Below are positions 47,666 through 59,900 of a DNA stretch of 64,000 nt, in pieces. The stretch lies in assembly GCA_965153455.1 (NCBI GenBank), contig OZ234504.1, positions 5,766,001-5,830,000 of the forward strand. The letters are read 5' to 3'. Every line of letters starts with the position of its first letter. The stretch's first letter is position 1. Under the pieces are notes generated by a model, which saw only the letters and a list, made by a program, of their open reading frames with translations, was not told the origin of the DNA and did not search any database. Source of the DNA: Sphagnum compactum. Lineage: Eukaryota > Bryophyta > Sphagnopsida > Sphagnales. The translations under genes and the position numbers were made by a program.

Positions 47666-48185
47666 ATGATGGAGGCCCCCCATGATGGAACGGTCTGACA
47701 CCTCGTAACGGTGATCTCTGCAAAGCTCCTGCTGCTGCTGTTGCAGCTGCTTTTCCCTCAGTTCCTGAAAAATGCTGAAGATCTGACCTGAAAGCCCCTC
47801 TGCTGCTTTTGGAGCTGAAGAAGTAAGCAAAGCCATTTGAGAGCTGCTGCTTCGTCCTGTCTCCTCTGCTGGTGAATGATCCATCGCCAATATTTGGAAC
47901 AGAACTTTTCTGCGTGATCTTTCCTTTTGTGGGTCATGGTTATAAGAACAGTGTGACTGCTACTTTCTTGCTGCTGTACTTGGATAGCCACAAATTCTGT
48001 CTTGGCTACAGAAAACATTGCCTTGGACGGGAGGAGTCTCATTGTTGCTATTGTGCAACAGTTTGATGATTCTGATCTAGCGAGGGATTCGGTAGGCTGA
48101 TGGTCTTATGGTAGTTTCCGGTTGTATTCAATTAGATTTGGAGTCTGTCGGTTGGAGTGATTTGGTTCATTGCAAGCTCTTTTCG

Positions 48186-50513
48186 ATGGATGGATCACTT
48201 GGAGCTGCTCCTGGTGCAATTCGTAGAAGCAGCAGCGATGGAGGTTATAGAGGTCGAATGGCAGTCCCCGCCGGATTGGGTGCCCGTGCAGCTGCTGGTG
48301 CTGCACGGGTACTGTTGGTGCAGTATCTAGTTTTGATCGGGTTCTTTGCTTTCGTCGATCGCGCAGTGGGTATAATGTCAGTGGAAACTAGCCATCAAGC
48401 TCATTATGGGCAGATGCAGGTTGACGTGAAGTTTCTGGGATCGCAGCGGCAGCAGCTCCATTTGCAAGCACAGGAGGAGACAGTGGACGTCTTGGAGCAT
48501 CGCAAGGTGAATGTTGTGCAGCAGGAGACGTATTCTTCGCGGGAAAAAACGGTGATGACTATCCAGGGTAGCAATGGTCGACAGTTGAGCTCCAGATCAA
48601 GTAGCTATGAGAGCTCGGCGCGGAGAGAGTCTGGTGCGGGATCATCCATCTTGGTCGAATTGGTGCACAGAGATGCTCCCAACTCACCTTTCAGAAAATT
48701 CTCTGGCAGCTTGTTCACTACATCTCGCGAGGATTCGCACAGAGAGATGCTGAGACAAGATACTGCTCGAGTGCAGACTTTGATGACGCGAGTAGCAGCT
48801 GGTTCTTCTTCGACCAGCTGGAATTCGACGATTACTCGCGGGACGAAGTTAGCAAATGGTTCATCATCGACTCTGCAGAGTCCCGTGCGATCTGGAATTG
48901 ATGCCGGAATCGGCCAGTATTTCATGACCATCCAGGTAACAAGACTCTTCTCGCTCCGATTCTCGCAGAAGCAGATCTCGCTAGGATAGATTCTTCTCCA
49001 GCTTCATGCAGACATCTAATCTGATCTCTCTTTTCTGCAGATGGGCACACCTCCACGGGAAGTCCTAGCCACAGTGGACACAGGGAGCGAAATGTTCTGG
49101 CTACAATGCAAACCATGCCAAGACTGCTACGACCAGATCGGACCTATCTTCAATCCCGCGCGCTCCTCCTCATTCCGAACGTTGCCATGCTCTTCTCCCG
49201 TCTGCAGAGAGAGTTACTTCCGATGCAGCAGCAACAACAACAGCAGCAGGAGTAACAACACTATTGCAACCAGCCCTCCGCGAGTCTGCGTCTATGATGC
49301 GGTTTACGGCGATGGGTCCGTCTCTCAAGGGGATCTTTCTGAAGATACTCTTGTACTGAAATCTGCAAGTACTGGCAAGCCTTACTATATCACAGGATTC
49401 CCCTTCGGTTGTGGCCACATCAACAAAGGATTGTTTGCTGGCTCTGCAGGCATTCTAGGACTAGGAAGAGGGAAACTCTCTTTGCCTTCACAGCTTCTGA
49501 TGATCCAGGGTGCTTCAGCTGCAATTGCAACAAACCGCTTCTCTTATTGCCTCACAGACAGGTTCCGGAACCCAGATGCCAGTAGCTACATCAGGTTTGG
49601 AACTGAAGCTGGTGCCATAGTTAGCAGCAACAGCAGCAGGAACAACTCCAGGAAGCAGCAGCAGCTACAGTACATCTCCATGCTCCAGAATCCACATGTG
49701 CCAGTTCTCTACTATGTCAAGCTCACAGGTGTGGCAGTTGGGACCGAATTGAAGCTCAAATTCCCTGCTTCCGTGTATGAGGTAGATGGGAATGGGAATG
49801 GCGGTGTGATCTTGGACTCAGGGACAATCATCACTCGCCTTGCAGAGCCTGCTTACAGCCATCTCAGAGATGCATTTCGAACTGCAACTGCGCATTTGAG
49901 GAGAGTTGAGGGTGATTATGACTTGTTTGACACTTGCTATTCTCTTTCCCACAATCAATCCCAGCTCCTTGCCACCATCCCTGTTGTAACTCTTTACTTT
50001 GATGACAAAGTAAGTAAGCAAGCCCTAAACCCTAAACCCTCAACCTATTGAGCTGAATGAAGAAAAGGTAAGTATTACAGTAGAGATTCGAAGACCCACA
50101 AATTCCAGATGTTTGCATTGAAAGTTGAGGATGTTTTGGAGTTTGCTTCAATGTTCTTCAGTTAGGGGAATTTGTGGCATGTTCTTGTTTCTGATCATGT
50201 TCAGGTCAGCTGGCAAGAATGAACTCTCTTCTGTGATGCTAGTTACTTATGAGGGGTTTTTCTTGTTGGGTGCTTTTCTCTGGAAATGTTGGTGATGATG
50301 GGGCAGGTAAGGATGCCACTGCCTATTGACAACACTGTCTTTGCAATCGACAGTAAAGGCACATTCTGCTTTGCTTTTGCCACTGGTGGGGCCCCTGGAA
50401 ATGTCTCAATTGTTGGGAATGTGCAGCAACAAAACTTCAAGATAGACTATGATCTCACAAACAACAAAATTGGGTTTGCACCAACTGACTGTGCTGATCA
50501 AGATCAGGATTAA
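48186..50513 (+). CDS. CDR1-like aspartic protease (pepsin family A1B), secreted or membrane-anchored
   Basis: Three coding exons: 48186-48935, 49041-50009, 50307-50513, with GTAACA and GTAAGT donors, CAG acceptors and phase 0 joins, giving 641 residues. An in-frame ATG at 48108 would add 26 residues; the 48186 start (MDGSLG) puts the single hydrophobic segment (VLLVQYLVLIGFFAFV, about residues 40-55) closer to the N-terminus as a signal anchor. The propeptide contains LVELVHRDAPNSPF, a hallmark of CDR1-like plant proteases. The catalytic Asp residues are in VDTGSEMFW (D263) and ILDSGTIIT (D509). The flap YGDGS and Cys-rich insert (LQCKPCQDC) are present. The C-terminus has SIVGNVQQQNFKIDYDLTNN then IGFAPTDC. 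Asn/Ser/Gln runs interrupt the fold at loops. Intron 2 holds a telomere-like tract near 50024-50041. It is somewhat longer than typical family members because of the N-terminal extension. Confidence 0.9.
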
Positions 50514-51500
50514 AAAACACTCCAGATTGATTGATTACCTTCCATTTTGTAAAAAACTCCATATTTATTACCTTTCATTTTGTAAGAGGTCAACTTCAAA
50601 GGGCATTTTTTTAATCAAATAAACATTTACTAATTTTAGATAAAGCATAGTTCACATGTTACATTAAAAGCAATAAAACAACCACAACAATTTGAATTAA
50701 ATATGGTCATTTTACTTTTCCACATTTCCCATGCTTTACCAGTCTTAGATGCAAGTTGTTGTTTTTTAGGCCTTTCAAAGCTACTTTTAGGAAAGGAAAA
50801 AACAATGTCATGGTTAAAAACAATCATTGTGAACTAAACAAATGCACTTGTTAGTTGGTTCGACAAGGCTCTAAATCAAACCACTATTAAAAACATGTTA
50901 TGAACATATTTAAAATGGGCTCGCATGATCAATTTGGGTACTTAAAACACAAGTTATTATCTCAAGAAGGGTTAGGAGTCAAATCTAGGGGTTTCCTTCA
51001 GAACACATGAAAACCATTATGATGATTCATTCATTCTTGAGAAGAAAAAAAAGGAATCAAAACACAAGTTATTGATAATTTTTTTTTGACAGCCTGTTAA
51101 ATCCCTAAAAGATGATGAATTTTGGCAAATTTTTTGCCTCTGGACGGCAAACATTAATAGAGGTGGGAATGATACAAAGGACCTTTTTTTTAGAATGGGC
51201 CCAAGTGGGCACATTATTTGAAAAAAAATTCTGAAATCACCCTATTTAGACAATAAATTCCAAGTTCCAACATGTTGCCAAAATATAGAAGGAATCCAAA
51301 AAGATTCAATTTTCTTCTAATAACACCTCTTTTGACAATCACACCAACCCATTTACCTCACAATTTTGAGAATAAAAAAACATTGCACATCGCCCTTAAA
51401 GTAAAGGAAATGATTCTAAAACCTCAACCCTCATTCAAAAAAAAAAGTGAAATGCGAGGAAAAATAAAAAATAAAATCAAACACCAAAAATAAAAATCTC
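50514..51500. other. Intergenic DNA between the two protease-like genes
   Basis: AT-rich. The first 100-150 bases are probably the protease 3' UTR. No coding frame recognised. The part from about 51490 begins the likely 5' UTR of the next gene. Confidence 0.4.
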
Positions 51501-51869
51501 TCCTTTCTCCTTAATCTCCATTCGCGATTCACTTTCATCCAACGATACATGGATGCAAAATCGGATCGTCGTTGATTCGCAGATGATCGATCGTTTGGTT
51601 TTTCTCTCGTGGTCGCCATACTCGTGCGTGTATTCGTATTCATATTCGTATTCTTCGTCGTCTTCTTTCTCTCTCCTCTCGCCTATGTCTGGCTATGGCC
51701 TATTGCGGAGCTTCCTCCTCCGTGGGACCCTAATTGAAGAATTGAGCTCGTTGCGCATCGGATTTGCACGCGCGTGAATTCTTCTTTAGCATTTTATTAT
51801 ATTTATATATTTCCCCTGTTTTTACATCTAGGGGAAATAAGCGTGTATACGACGACGACGGAGCTGAAA

Positions 51870-54681
51870 ATGTCGCAGCAATTGCGGTTTCTCTCACCTC
51901 GCACATTTTGCAGACTCCACCATCGCTTTGCATTCATTTCCTTACCTGCTTTTCCACTGAGTGTTTCACATGCTCGTACAGAAGTCAGATTCCAAAGCAA
52001 GTTCCAAAGTAATAATGTGGTTGCGGCATCCTCTGACAATGTCGACCCACAAAAGCTTCAAGTAAGGACTACCATTCCTTCTTTCAAACCCCTCTCTTTT
52101 GACTGAGGATTTTGAGGAACTGCTTCAATTCTGTTCTTGGCTGTGATGTGGTGAGAGGGGGGAAATTGAATCGATTTTTCTTGCTCGGATTTCAGTCGAT
52201 ATGTTAGAAGCAAGTTTTGGAAAAATGTACTATATTGTGTTTGCAGTCTCCTCATCAAGTGCTTGTAAAGATGCTGCAATTGCGTCCTTCTTGTGGAAGC
52301 ATGTGAATCAGACCTATTTCAAGCAAACGGCTGCTGAGTAGCTAAAACTGATGCCATTTTCTGACAGTTCTAGAAACCCTAATTTTAGAAGCCCTAGCAA
52401 TTGACCTAGCTTCTTCTCTCCTTCTTCATGGTTGATGTTTTCCCCCTATTCAAGGATTGGATTCATTGCAGATATTAATGCACACTTGCATGTAAACAGC
52501 CCTGCTTTGTCTGTTTCCTGCCATCAATCTCATAGGGTTTCAATCTTATGACTGTTGTTGTATTGCGTATGTGCACTGAAGGTTCAGCATGCACAGTATG
52601 TATGTGTTTGGTCTGGTTAGCTATGAAATGTGTATCTCTTGGTCATAAGCTCTATTGTAGCCGGTGGATTGCAATCTCTAAAAAGAATGACACAAATTGC
52701 TTAGGTGATGTAGGTGCAATTAGAAGGTGTGCAGAAGATGCGGGTGGGTGCTATCAAGAAGGAATTGGATGCTTTAGGTAATGTGGTCTCTTCTTTTGTC
52801 TCTCTCCCCTTTTTTGACCTAACCCTTAGCACACATATTTTCTATTGTTGGCGGAGGAGTCTCATGTAACTAGTTGTGAGAAATTCAAATGAGCAGAAAG
52901 ATACAAATGTGTGTAATTCTTGATCAGAATGAATTGGCATTATGGATGTTGAACCTGAGGAAATTTGTTTGAGATGGGCTTAAAGAATTCAAGGGAAGCA
53001 TGCAGAGTCTGCTGAAGAAGCTCAGGCCTTTTCTGTGCAGGAGTTGCATACGGGGATTGCTTTGAAAAGGATGAACTTGTAAGGCGCCTTGCAACAGTCT
53101 ACATAACTAAAGAAAATAGGGCTCCTGTGGCAGCAGCAGACAGAATGCTGGATAAGGCAATTGCGCATATATCAATGCGAAAACTGAAAAGCACAGTGGC
53201 CTCACCCAAAGAGTATCTCTTGGTTCCCTTGACAATAGGTAACCAGGGGCCTTTTGATTTTTTGCTCGATACTGGCAGTAGCACTACACTCATTAGTCCT
53301 TTTATAGCTCATGGGAAACTGGGCATCCCACGTGGATCTGGAGAGATGTCCCGAGGACTTGGAGGTATGGGGGAAAGAGGCATAGAGACACGTGAAGTCC
53401 TTCTGCCTCCTATTGTTCTTGAGGGCTACAGTTGTAAGCCTGTTAAGGTATCATGCCTACCATTTGGAGTGAAGTGTTTTTTGCAGCAGTTGCTTTCTTG
53501 GTCAATTTGATGCATAGGATGATGACAATCACAATCAGGGAGGACAAGTTATGACCATGAAGGAGCTCATTTTGCCTCAAAACCCTAGTTTAGCTTCCAT
53601 GTGTAAGCCTGTCAGGAGGCACCGAAGCAACCTTGATTCTGTATATCCTGCCCAGATATTGATTGTCCGTTCATCAGCTTACTTGAATAATTGCCTTGGT
53701 ACTCACAGGGTGTGATCATGGACCTTGCAAATACAGGGCTGAGCCCTTCTATTGCTGGAATCATGGGGCTGAACATTCTCGCTCAATTTGATGTTGAGTT
53801 TGACTTCCCAAATGAGCGAATCAGTTTCTATGAGGCAGGGGCAGCTGCTAAGGGAGACTGCAACATGGAGGGCATGCAAAAGCTTGTGATGTCATTTGGC
53901 CAGTACTCTTTGCCTGGGCTTAAGGTACGTAAATCACCATTTTACTCAAATGTTCTTGTTATAATTTGTTGTGGGAGAGGAGTGTCTACACAAGAGTTTA
54001 GATTCTGGAAAGGATGAGCACTTCTCAAAATTGCAAGGCATGTTTTGTTATTTTGTTGATACACAGGCACATTTATGGGCTTCCCATTCTGTCCACTCCT
54101 CAAGCCATGAATGTGTATGTCAGTGACTTATGGGAATACAGGTGGAGATGGGACCAGGGAATGTGCAGTCAGCTATCATAGACCTTGGATCATCTCTTAG
54201 TGTCACCAACCCTGTTATTGCTAGGGCTGCTGGTGCAGTAATGGTAAGCACTATCACTAGAGTTACGTATCCATTCTTGCCTTTAGCATGAAACTGAAAC
54301 AGTGATTTATATCGTGGTCTGCATTTGAGTTGAAAGACTGCAAGAAGTGCTAGTGCTTTTCCTTTCCAGCTGAGATTTACAATGGCTGTTTACTTGTGCC
54401 AATGTGGAAAGGGAGGAGCAGTGCCAGGATTATCAGGTGTTGGCATTGGAGGTCAAAAAATGGTGTTTTCAAATGCGCGTATTGATGTGTCCCTTTGCAC
54501 AGAGCAGAAGGTTGGCTCCTCAAAAGAACTGCTTCTGAAAGGGGTGCAGTTTGCAGTTGGGAATTTGCCAGCCATGCAGGCAATTGACTGCAATGTCATT
54601 CTGGGCCTCAATGTCTTCAGCAAGACCAGGTTGTTGCTCTCAATGTTCTCCCGAAATGCCTTTCTACAAATATTCAGCTGA
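51870..54681 (+). CDS. Retropepsin-like protein with N-terminal transit peptide and SAP-like segment
   Basis: Six coding exons: 51870-52061, 52735-52777, 53041-53447, 53709-53924, 54142-54243, 54370-54681. Donors and acceptors are canonical, phases agree, and the sum is 423 codons plus stop. Residues 1-50 (MSQQLRFLSPRTFCRLHHRF and on) are Arg/Ser/Phe-rich with few acids, as in organelle transit peptides. Residues 65-95 (KMRVGAIKKELDALG, then YGDCFEKDELVRRLA) form a SAP-like helix pair. Then come YLLVPLTIGNQGPFDFLLDT with an active-site-like DTGS at 155-158, IAGIMGLNILAQFDVEFDF, and a second repeat starting VEMGPGNVQSAIIDLGSS, where DTG is DLG (300-303), ending in CNVILGLNVF. The two retropepsin-like halves in one chain match a plant family of predicted plastid or mitochondrial proteins. 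Whether it is an active protease is unknown. The intron before 53709 is the least certain junction. Confidence 0.78.
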
Positions 54682-55961
54682 CAATTATAGCTCTGAAGAA
54701 ATTGGGATTCCAAGGTACCTGAATTTGGCTCCTACTTCTAGGGAAACACAACTAGCATCTGCCTTGGAAGTTGCAGACATTTGTTCTTTGGTCTAGGTCT
54801 CAATCTATGAAAATTGTGATGATTCCGAATGTAGTTAAGGGGGAAGCCTACAACATGGAAGGTGTTCTTCCAACTGAGAATCCACAGAGAGGTTATTCTC
54901 AATGGATTGAGGATCTAAAATAGGCATGAAACCAAGCAGATCTTAGTAGATCCAAAAGCAGGGATTAGCCAGGCAAGATCAGTAAGCTGGTAAAATTCTT
55001 AAAAGGTCTAAATCCTTCATTTGGCTGTCTAAAAACTGTGGCAATGACTGGCTTCTCTGTATGCTTTTGGATACTGGCAGCTGATTTCATTAAATTGGAT
55101 TATTTGGCTTGATAGCAAGTGGAAAGAGACAAAGTACCACTGGATACCAAGGTTGATGTCTTTTGGGTTTTCAGTCATTTAAATTCAAGTTTGGGAATTA
55201 CAAGTTCCAGCACATATAGTGGTGCTGAGTTTTCATTTGAATAATCAGCAGAATTTTCTCCTTCAAAGAGATTGCTATGACTTTGCTAGGTTGACACCAC
55301 ACCTCTCATGTTTAGCATCAAGTTGCATGTCAAGGTTTGGTACTCACTATTGGTCCCTCCACTAGAGTCTACAAAATCTCCTCATTTAATTTGTTGGCCA
55401 ATGCTCTGTTGATTGCAGCATGAATCCGCCCTGCTTGCAGAAGTGGTTTTAACCTACAAAGCAAAGAACCAATATTCATTCCTTCCATCCTTTGTTTTGG
55501 GTGATTTGATTCTCAACAGCTATTAAATGTGAAGGCCAACAAAACTTGTCTCCCTAAAGACTTTCATGGCCAGGTTCAACCAACAGCCCCCAGCGCACCA
55601 TCCATTTGGAAACCTGTTCTAGCTCTGTAGTCATGGATAAATCCCAACTGGTTTGATGTTGGGTTTCACAATGCTGTCGAAAATGGGTGCTGTAGGTAGG
55701 ACACTAGGTGACTGGTAGGTAAGTAGATATACATCTATCTATGAAGCAAGGTAGTTTGTTGGGCCCTGCCCCCACAGGGACAGGGACTATTGCATTGGAT
55801 CCAACTTTTGTAAGTTTTACCTGGTTTCACATTAGGCGAGCAGGTTTATTTGGTGGAAGTGTTTAGATTGTTTAAATTGAAACAGATTTTTGATGTTCAA
55901 AGTGTGAACACAGTAAGTGGATTAAGCAAGAAAATTTAAGGGTTTTTTAAAAATGTGACAG
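54682..55961. other. Intergenic or 3' UTR sequence
   Basis: Moderate composition, no clear coding frame. The near part is probably the 3' UTR of the retropepsin-like gene. TAGGTAGG words occur near 55695-55730. Confidence 0.35.
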
Positions 55962-58416
55962 GGTGCTGGTGGTGGTCTAGTGGTGGTTCAGCTGTGGATA
56001 CACGGGAAGTTGGGCTGAGTCCAATGAAGCAGCGTCTTAAAGTAGGGGTTAATGGGGCTTCTGGAACACAGGCAGTGCAAAGCAGTGACTCGTCAGCTAT
56101 GGAATTGCTGGTGGGAAGGGCTGCAGCTTGTTTTGTGTCCTCTTTGCACTTTAAACCTTCTTTTGGACAGGAATCATTCATGCAAAGCACGACTGAGAGC
56201 AACAATATGCAGAAGGTGGCCTTTCTCTTTCCTGATAGTTTTAGGGGCATGTTGAAAGCATGATTGTAGGTCAAGTTGATGATAGGATTGCGTGTTGTTT
56301 TGCACTTGCTTCCCTTTTGCGTCCCCCGGTTTCCCCTTGTGGTGCATGGTGTGTTGCTTGCTCGCTCCTAGTGGTGCTTTGATCTACTATGTGATCGCAG
56401 GGTGAATCTGTCATGGATTGGGCATGCAACAGATTGTTGGACTCCACTGTCTGGCTGCTAACACGCAGAAACTCTATGCATGTCGCCTTCATTCTCACCA
56501 GCACCCTTGTTGGTGAAAGGGTATGTTTTCTCTCTCAGTAATCCTCTTTTTCTCCTCGTACTCCAGTGAGAGTGATCTTTAGGTTTTAGGCAGCAAAAAT
56601 CGGTTTTCCAACCCCTTGACCACAAGAGTGTTGTAATTGTGGCCCTCAACCCCACTCTCAGCTCTCAGTGCGTGTTTTAGGGTTTCAGTGCAAGAATAGA
56701 AGCATGCCGCATTTGAGGGAATAAAACTATTGCCCATCTTGCCCTGTTTTCCACAGGATTGAAGAACCTCTCTTTTTGACTTCTCTCCTTCCTGGCATGA
56801 CACAGAACAAAAGAAACTCTAATCTGAGATTGCAGTTGGAAGACTGGAACCATTGCGAAGTCTGGTGTTGATAATGCCAATCTTCGGTAGTGGATTAGGT
56901 CATCAGGACTAGAGACAGCTTAGTAGCAGGCTCAAGTTGGGTATATATGCCTCAGATATGTTGGAATTTGGGCCACTTACTTGCACTGAGAACAATGCCT
57001 GGGCTTAGATGATCCATGTGGGGTCATAGGTCATGGGTTTCCAGCAGTAAGATGGAAAATCATTGCAGAAGAAATGAATTTCAGAAAGTGGCGCACACAC
57101 AGTTAAGGGGGCCTAACAGTTGCAAGCTGGGTGGTGAATGCAGGTTGTTGACTATGGCATCAATAAGCTTTGGGAGTCAAGTAATGTTGGGGTAGGTGCT
57201 CCCTTATTTATCTGTCCTTTTTTGTCAGCTACTTATAGGGTTCATGAGTTTGAGCTTGTTGGGCTATGCACTAGTGTGAACCTAAGCAATGCTAAGTAGA
57301 GTTACATTCTTGAAGTGTCCATGATTGGAGACAACATTGTTTACATTCATGTCAGATAAATTGCGTATGTTTCATTTTGGGACACTAGGCAGTCACTATT
57401 TCAGTCTCAGATGCATGAAACAAGTGTGTTTGAAGAGTTACTTATATTGAACTGCATCTATCTATCTATCTATCTATCACCATGATGCTTCTATAAGCTC
57501 TTCAATAAGATGGTTTTGGAACAATGGAAGAACCTATTGCATTGTGAATTGGGATACCATGTTGAATATGCTATAGACTGCCATGTTGAGGTAATTATTT
57601 GAGGATGTGTACTTGGTGCTGTGCAGAAGAGGTTTGAAGACAAAACTTGTGTGTGTTTTTTTCCAGCAACTGTGACTTGGGTTTTCAGTTAGGCATGATT
57701 GGTTTCAAACCATTAACTATGACAGGATTGCTGTGGAGTTGAACTTGTGTTCATGATTGTAGTACATTGCATTCATCTGATATGTTGTGGATGTTTTATG
57801 TCCAGCCTAAGTGGCCAGAGCAGTCTGATGAGCTACTGGGACTTATTGTGAATTTTCTAAGGACATTAGAAGAGGCATTGCCACAAGGAGTTCCTGAGCC
57901 ATGGCACAGGCCATGATCAATGCAGACGATTTCACTGGTTCTGGACAAGGCTCCCAAGCACTTGCAGCCAGATCTGATTATACTAGTGCCGAAGTGTATT
58001 GACTTTTCAGAGCACTCATTAGCTGCATATGCTCTATTGGACCATCTCCAAAAGCTAGATGCGGAACCCACTTTGCATCTACCTGTATATCTGCTTGAGC
58101 TTCGAGTCTTGTTCTCACAAGGCTATGTAATATTTGCAGCAATTGATCTGGATGTCTGCAGAAGTTGTTGGAGGAACTATATTTTATTCCAGTAGAAATG
58201 TAGATGTTCAATGTGTTACATGGACACTCAAAACAAAAAATCTGTCATTTCCAGGTATTGGAAGCTCTAAATCAGTTGGATGTTAGTAGCGAGGTCTGGC
58301 AGCGCATCTTGCAGCAAGCACTGGATGCTCTACTGGAGTCAAATGATGAGCCTCTAGCAGCCGCTATGAGCTTCATCTTCAAGGCAGCAGTTGAATGTCA
58401 GCAATTGCCTCATGCA
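55962..58416 (+). pseudogene. RST1: RST1/focadhesin-like gene fragment (C-terminal exons) with in-frame stop
   Basis: The clearest exons are 57806-58084 and 58255-58416. The first reads PKWPEQSDELLGLIVNFLRT, ALPQGVPEPWHR, then after TGA at 57914-57916 SLVLDKAPKHLQPDLI and FSEHSLAAYALLDHLQKLD. The second reads VLEALNQLDVSSEVWQRILQ and AAAMSFIFKAAVECQQLPHA, ending at a GTATGT donor. These resemble the C-terminal region of RST1, a large plant protein related to animal focadhesin and linked to cuticle wax, embryo development and RNA-exosome function. Four upstream blocks are also open, phase-compatible and bounded by splice-like sites: 55962-56215, 56401-56520 (GESVMDWACNRLLDSTVWLL), 57144-57191 and 57510-57590. 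I link them only by phase and order. The TGA, the missing 5' half and the absence of a following exon within 5.5 kb suggest a truncated pseudogene, though a long intron or alternative splice could explain part of this. Confidence 0.5.
57454..57478. repeat. (CTAT)n microsatellite
   Basis: Five to six ATCT/CTAT units in a row inside the RST1-like region, just upstream of the 57510 exon-like block. Confidence 0.9.
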
Positions 58417-59769
58417 GTATGTCCTGAAGATGCAGACCTCACATTCTTGTCTTTGTATGTAAATGGGGCCGACTAGTGGCCTATATGTAAGTGGATGCTT
58501 ATCTTAGGTAAGTGGGTAGGTAGTGTAAAGGTTTTTATGTAGGTGGGTTTGTAGGTGCGTCACTTGGTGGCTTTTTTAGGTAGGTAGATCCATGTGGATG
58601 GTTAGTACATAGCACCATGATTAGTTCATAGCTAACCACCGTGGTTAGTTATGGAACCACCATGGTTAGTTACGGGAGAGGAATACAATGAAAAAGTGTT
58701 TTCTGTCCATCCACACCATCCATCCTGCATGGTGCACTTGCTGGGTGCTGGGTGCACTCTGGCCCTGAAAATGTGCAACCAAATGGACTTTATTGTCCTT
58801 CCATGTGTCAGAGTCTCCCTTGAGAGGTAGAGCCAATTGAAAAAAAAGGCCGTAGCAGTGGTTGTTTCTCAACAAATTTTGTCATTTTTAAAGAACAAAA
58901 TTTGAGAAAATTTTGGGATTTTTTTGGTTTTCTTACGTAAAAAAAATGACTAAATTTTCTTTTTTTTCCAAATTTTTAAAATTTCCAAATTTTCAATATC
59001 AAGAAAATTTTGTATAGAATTAAAAATTATTAAGAAGTTAAAATTTTAGAAAAAAAACAAAAACCATGGGCCTTGTTGGTATTAGGACTTGGGACATGCA
59101 GTGCAAAATACTCTTGAGAATTGGTCGGTGCCTTGTTCCTGTGAGTGGATTGAGAGAGAGAGAGAGAGAGAGAGAAGATCAAGTGTATCTTGAGATGTAG
59201 TTTGCAATTGGAAAGCTAATAAAGTTTCTTGAATAAAGTTTTGCAAGTTCACATCATAACACATTGTATAGTAACCGCTAGTAATTGTCGCTTGTGTTAC
59301 GGATGCAATGTCATGTTAAGGACACTCTTGTTGTCGACGACCGACGGTGATGATTTTTGGGATTTTATGGTTTTTGTCATGGTCTTTTAGAAGTGGGGTC
59401 CTTGTTACATGAGCTCCATTCGAATGAAATTAACTTATTACGGTGGAAGGGTTGGTTTCCCAATTTGAAAATGACTATCAGATAAGCTCGAAATAAGGTT
59501 AATGAAAAAGTTGGTACAATTGTCTTGTAGAAGTAATAATAATCCACCAACATTTCTCATTCAAGTGTTTGGGAAATTTCGTGTTGAAGATGAGTACCGG
59601 CTAAAAGCATTCTCCATGAAGATTTATTTTGGGGAATTTTGCATTAGCCTCTTCAATGTTTTGGGGGGTTGAAATTTAAAAATTGAAAAAAATATGATTT
59701 CGAGACATACAAAGGAGTTTTTTGAAACAAAATGGCCCTAATTCACCAGCTTTCAAAGAAAATAAATAA

Positions 59770-59900
59770 ATTCTAAATATGCCAGAATTCTACAACAGGT
59801 TCCAGCAGGTAGCCAAAATGTAAAAGGATTCTTTTGAATTCTTTCTACTTTCATATTTTCCTATAGCCAAATTTGGCTAAATCTTCTTGTGGGGCCTGTT
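59770..59900. repeat. Dispersed repeat, copy 2
   Basis: Shares ATGCCAGA, GTTCCAGCAGGTAGCCAAAA, TAAAAGGATT and AGCCAAATTTGGCTAAAT with 37740-37905 in the same order and orientation. Confidence 0.6.

Noticed and set aside
47468-48042. Minus-strand frames of 94 and 140 codons upstream of the protease gene
   Set aside because: Low-complexity Gln/Ser/Arg-rich translations of the repeat array and 5' UTR, with no splice or family support.
48108-48185. Upstream in-frame ATG as start of the aspartic protease
   Set aside because: Possible, but it would bury the signal-anchor segment further from the N-terminus; the 48186 start gives a more usual topology.
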